Shown piece by piece: positions 61,452 through 64,000 of a stretch of 64,000 nt of DNA. The notes below the pieces were generated by a model. That model did not search any database and was not told the origin of the DNA. It worked only from the letters and a program-made list of their open reading frames with translations. The stretch's first letter is position 1. Every line of letters starts with the position of its first letter. A program made the position numbers and the translations under genes. The DNA is from Gammaproteobacteria bacterium (GTDB taxonomy: Bacteria; Pseudomonadota; Gammaproteobacteria; Pseudomonadales; JAUIET01), in contig JAUIHW010000001.1 in assembly GCA_030431775.1 (NCBI GenBank), forward strand, positions 1-64,000. The letters are read 5' to 3'.

Positions 61452-62354
61452 TCAAATGACATAGAAGTTTGCGCAGCACTCTCGTTTTAGCGCTGCCTGT
61501 TCGTGTGCGCTGTACTGAGCAATCAATTCAAGATACGCCTGCCACAATCGCTGGTAGTCGGTGTACAGCTTGTCGACCGGAAAGTTGGAACCCAGCATGC
61601 AGCGCTCCGGGCCGAAGGTGTCGATGACAGTTTCCACCACCGGGCGCAATGTCTCCACAGTCCAGTCGTGGTCGAACATCCCCAGCCCGGAAATCTTGCA
61701 CACCGTACGCGGCAGGCTGGCCAAATCGCACAGGCCCTTGCGCCACAGTGCCCAGCCCTCACGTTCGCGGTACCAGGGAGAGCCGGCGTGGCAGAGTGCC
61801 ACTGGCAGTTCATCAACTTGCCGAAATACGCTGAAGGATTTTTGCATCAGCTCCGGAATCAACTGCAAATCAAACCGCAAGCCCCGACCTTGCAACTCAT
61901 GCAGGCCGCGCAACCAGGCTGGATTGTCCAGCAACTGTGCACTGCCGCTGTGGCGGTCTTCTTCCGGTGCGCGGCCGACAATCTGGCGTACACCGCGTAA
62001 CGCGGGAAATTTCTCAAGCTGGTCCAGGCGATGACTGCGCTCCGCGCTTTCCAGCGCGCAGAAAGCAACCATCGCGCTGGGGAGTGGGGAGGTGTCTGCC
62101 ATCTTCTGCACCCACTCGGCTTCGGCCAGGTGCTGGTCGTCAGCGGCACCCACTTGAATGTGCACACTTTTGCGAATCGGTAGCTCGCCGATGTCGTCTA
62201 ACAGATCCTCTGGAAGGTAGTTCTTTTGAATCGGCGTAGGGTCGCCAAAAAAACGCTTGACGCCCCTGGCGGCTAACCAGGGGTAGTGTACGGCTTCCAG
62301 GTCCCAGAGATGGTGATGGGCGTCATAAATGCTTTCTGCGCCGCCGTCTTGCAT
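61452..62354 (-). CDS. COG3618-type amidohydrolase / lactonase
   Basis: 300-residue TIM-barrel hydrolase of the amidohydrolase-2 type (COG3618), a group that includes 2-pyrone-4,6-dicarboxylate hydrolase and L-fucono/L-rhamnono-lactonases. Seen: N-terminal metal motif YDAHHHLWD, VHIQVGA, RQIVG, LCHAGSP and the C-terminal GSNFPVDKL Asp. It starts two bases after the preceding NTF2 gene stop. A lactone-opening role fits well with the SDR, dehydrogenase and aldolase of the cluster. Confidence 0.9.
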   Translation of the reverse strand: MQDGGAESIYDAHHHLWDLEAVHYPWLAARGVKRFFGDPTPIQKNYLPEDLLDDIGELPIRKSVHIQVGAADDQHLAEAEWVQKMADTSPLPSAMVAFCALESAERSHRLDQLEKFPALRGVRQIVGRAPEEDRHSGSAQLLDNPAWLRGLHELQGRGLRFDLQLIPELMQKSFSVFRQVDELPVALCHAGSPWYREREGWALWRKGLCDLASLPRTVCKISGLGMFDHDWTVETLRPVVETVIDTFGPERCMLGSNFPVDKLYTDYQRLWQAYLELIAQYSAHEQAALKRECCANFYVI

Positions 62355-62356
62355 GC

Positions 62357-63415
62357 CTAGTCAGCTTCTGGGCGGGCGCGGTAAATTTCTGCGAGGATGG
62401 ACAGCTCGTCAAACACCGTCCATTCTTCCACGATCTGACCGTCTACAACATGATAGTGGCTTTCGGCCAGTATCAATACTTCGCTGCCTGTTGGTTCGCC
62501 CCACAGGGTCGGGCCAGTATGCAGGCCGCTGGCGGTCCAACGTACCGCGACGTCCTTGCCACCGGCTTTGGCCGGTTGCTCGCAGCAGTAATCGGCGGAG
62601 AATCGCAGGTCTGACAGGGTACCAAGAAACTGGGTGTAGAACCGAACAATGGCATCCTGACCTTCCAACTCGCGATTTGCAGAGGCGTGCAGCGTCGCGT
62701 TTGGCGCATACAACTGGTACACGTCACCCACCAGCCGGGCATTCCAGATGTTTTGCAGGCCGTTGCACACCTGCTCGCAAGCGCTACGGCTTGCAGCGCC
62801 CGGGTTACTGACTCGTGCCCGGTTTACCGTGTCGGCCAGGCGCTGTAATTCTTGCGCTTTCCAGTCCAGGAAACGGCTGTTGGGTGCTGTTTGTGCCTTC
62901 TTCCGCGCAAGTGCGAGCGGGTCAAAGCCGAGCTGTTCTGCCAGTGAGTAATTGTCACGGACCAGCCATTCCTCGATGACCTGGTTGTCTTTCACAACGC
63001 AGTGGGCGATTACCGCAATGGTGGCTTCCTTCGCGGTGGCCGGGCCAAAATCGGAGGGCCCAAGATTGGTCATGTGAGTTTTTATGCGATGCGAAGAATG
63101 AAAACCCTGTTGGTCATCGCCTCCCCAGATAATGTTGTCGGCGTGCAGCGTGCGGTCAGGAAACGCAGCCAGTGTGCTCAGGGTATTTTGTACGACCTCT
63201 TCAGCACCAATAGTGATGCCGGCCAGGGTGTACACCGGGCAGTACGCAGAGTAGTAGTCATAACAGAGCCCAACCTGTTTACCTTCCCAAATGCGGTAAG
63301 TGATGCGCAGAATATAGTCGACAATATCAGTGAATTCAGGGTCAAAGCCCGCCATGCTGCCCTGGCCGTCCGTTGTAGGGGGCGCACTGTCGTAATGACT
63401 CTCTAATCTGTGCAT
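62357..63415 (-). CDS. Divergent tandem NTF2/SnoaL-like protein 4
   Basis: 352-residue protein with two NTF2-like domains (about 22-175 and 215-350), but without WYGPxGIG, so a separate branch, closer to SnoaL/ester-cyclase-type proteins. Features include GGDDQQGFHSSHRI, EEWLVRDN and VEEWTVFDELSILAE. ATG 63415 has GAGAG upstream. Situated between the cupin and amidohydrolase genes in one operon. Confidence 0.85.
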   Translation of the reverse strand: MHRLESHYDSAPPTTDGQGSMAGFDPEFTDIVDYILRITYRIWEGKQVGLCYDYYSAYCPVYTLAGITIGAEEVVQNTLSTLAAFPDRTLHADNIIWGGDDQQGFHSSHRIKTHMTNLGPSDFGPATAKEATIAVIAHCVVKDNQVIEEWLVRDNYSLAEQLGFDPLALARKKAQTAPNSRFLDWKAQELQRLADTVNRARVSNPGAASRSACEQVCNGLQNIWNARLVGDVYQLYAPNATLHASANRELEGQDAIVRFYTQFLGTLSDLRFSADYCCEQPAKAGGKDVAVRWTASGLHTGPTLWGEPTGSEVLILAESHYHVVDGQIVEEWTVFDELSILAEIYRARPEAD

Positions 63416-63466
63416 AATTCTCTCGACGATAGGTGCTAAGCGCAGCAGAGCCGCCCGGCGGGAATC

Positions 63467-64000
63467 TTAAACGAAGCGGGCCGCCTCAGGATAGTCGCCA
63501 CGGCGAACCACAATCACATCCGCTGGCTGTTGCGCACTGTTCCAGTAGCGGCGTTGCATGCCCACCGGGCAGGTGAACAGGTCACCCTTGCCCAGAGTGA
63601 AGTCACTCTCCGGTGTACTGACCTGCAACTCACCGGATTGTACGATCAGAACTTCTTCTTCGGCGCGAGTATGGAACGGTATGTCGGCCTGGGCTTCCAG
63701 CAGCAGGCGCCGCACACAGAAGCGGTGAGGCCAGGCCATTTTACCGGCACCGATGCCTTCTGCCGGGTTGTCCTGCCCAATTACCGCGATTTCCGTCACA
63801 CCCGGTAAGGAACTCAGGCCGCCACAGTGGCCGGACTGCAATTCGGCGGAGGTCATCACACACTGACCCATTTCTTCAACACTGAGCCGCTTGAACGTTG
63901 CCAGCTCTTCGGTGCTGCTGGGCTTGGCTTCCTCGCCGTCTTCAGGGATGGTTTGCCCCGCGGCGGTATCGATCAGCCGGCCGTCTTCCAGCAGTATCAG
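63467..64000 (-). CDS. Cupin domain protein (5' end beyond the window)
   Basis: At least 177 residues. The frame is open to the last base, so the N-terminus lies outside; an internal ATG at 63871 is not necessarily the start. The C-terminal half is a cupin beta-barrel: FHTRAEEEVLIVQSGELQV and LGKGDLFTCPVGMQRRYWN. A His/Glu metal pattern of the cupin type is partly visible. First known gene of the minus-strand operon; its promoter is off the window. Confidence 0.82.
   Translation of the reverse strand: MILLEDGRLIDTAAGQTIPEDGEEAKPSSTEELATFKRLSVEEMGQCVMTSAELQSGHCGGLSSLPGVTEIAVIGQDNPAEGIGAGKMAWPHRFCVRRLLLEAQADIPFHTRAEEEVLIVQSGELQVSTPESDFTLGKGDLFTCPVGMQRRYWNSAQQPADVIVVRRGDYPEAARFV

Noticed and set aside
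61447..61460. Possible fifth LacI-type operator (TTCAAATGACA)
   Set aside because: Core differs, spacing is off by one, and it lies at the end of the amidohydrolase gene inside an operon.

Overview
The window reads as chromosome of a marine-type gammaproteobacterium, most likely in or near the Cellvibrionales/Halieaceae group. That placement is inferred from the gene set (180-kDa NAD-glutamate dehydrogenase, fused RlmKL, DUF1853, YeaC-like DUF1315, DUF2797, PepN, and a MoxR/DUF58/Bat operon), not from any search. Coding density is high, mostly GC-rich, with one tRNA and one small transposase element.

Layout. (1) 0.2-24 kb is a housekeeping backbone: a coiled-coil protein and an ACC deaminase/D-cysteine desulfhydrase homologue; a cNMP/rhodanese protein; DUF1853 divergent from nadK; nadK-yeaC-like-DUF2797-pepN; a minus-strand moxR-DUF58-DUF4381-batA-batB-batD operon; gdhB and rlmKL. 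(2) 24-27.3 kb holds small secreted proteins, tRNA-Glu and a REP-associated tyrosine transposase (RAYT) element with inverted ends and extra solo ends. (3) 27.3-32 kb holds a MAPEG protein, two GT4 glycosyltransferases, an M20 peptidase and a lipoprotein. (4) 32-40 kb is a signalling island: two lipoproteins with the same cysteine-rich N-terminal domain flank a LuxR-type response regulator and a 7TMR-DISM hybrid histidine kinase, and the same perfect palindrome precedes both lipoproteins. (5) 39.8-46.5 kb has XdhC, a gene remnant, a large secreted HYR/NHL/dockerin protein and a partner lipoprotein.

(6) 46.5-64 kb is the most novel part: a probable catabolic regulon of unknown substrate. It encodes a MetE-C-like zinc protein, an SDR, an HpsN/HisD-like dehydrogenase, a LacI regulator, an HpcH/HpaI aldolase, an SSS Na+ symporter, two exported alpha/beta hydrolases, a COG3618 amidohydrolase/lactonase, a cupin (cut by the window end) and five NTF2/SnoaL-like proteins, three of which form a distinctive tandem-domain family. 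Four copies of a LacI-type operator (consensus TGCATTCGAAKKCA and its near matches) sit at the three divergent promoter regions, so the regulon can be read from the DNA. A hipBA-type toxin-antitoxin pair is lodged between the two hydrolases. The SDR/lactonase/aldolase/dehydrogenase set resembles non-phosphorylative sugar-acid or polyol/sulfopolyol oxidation, but the substrate is not deducible from sequence alone.
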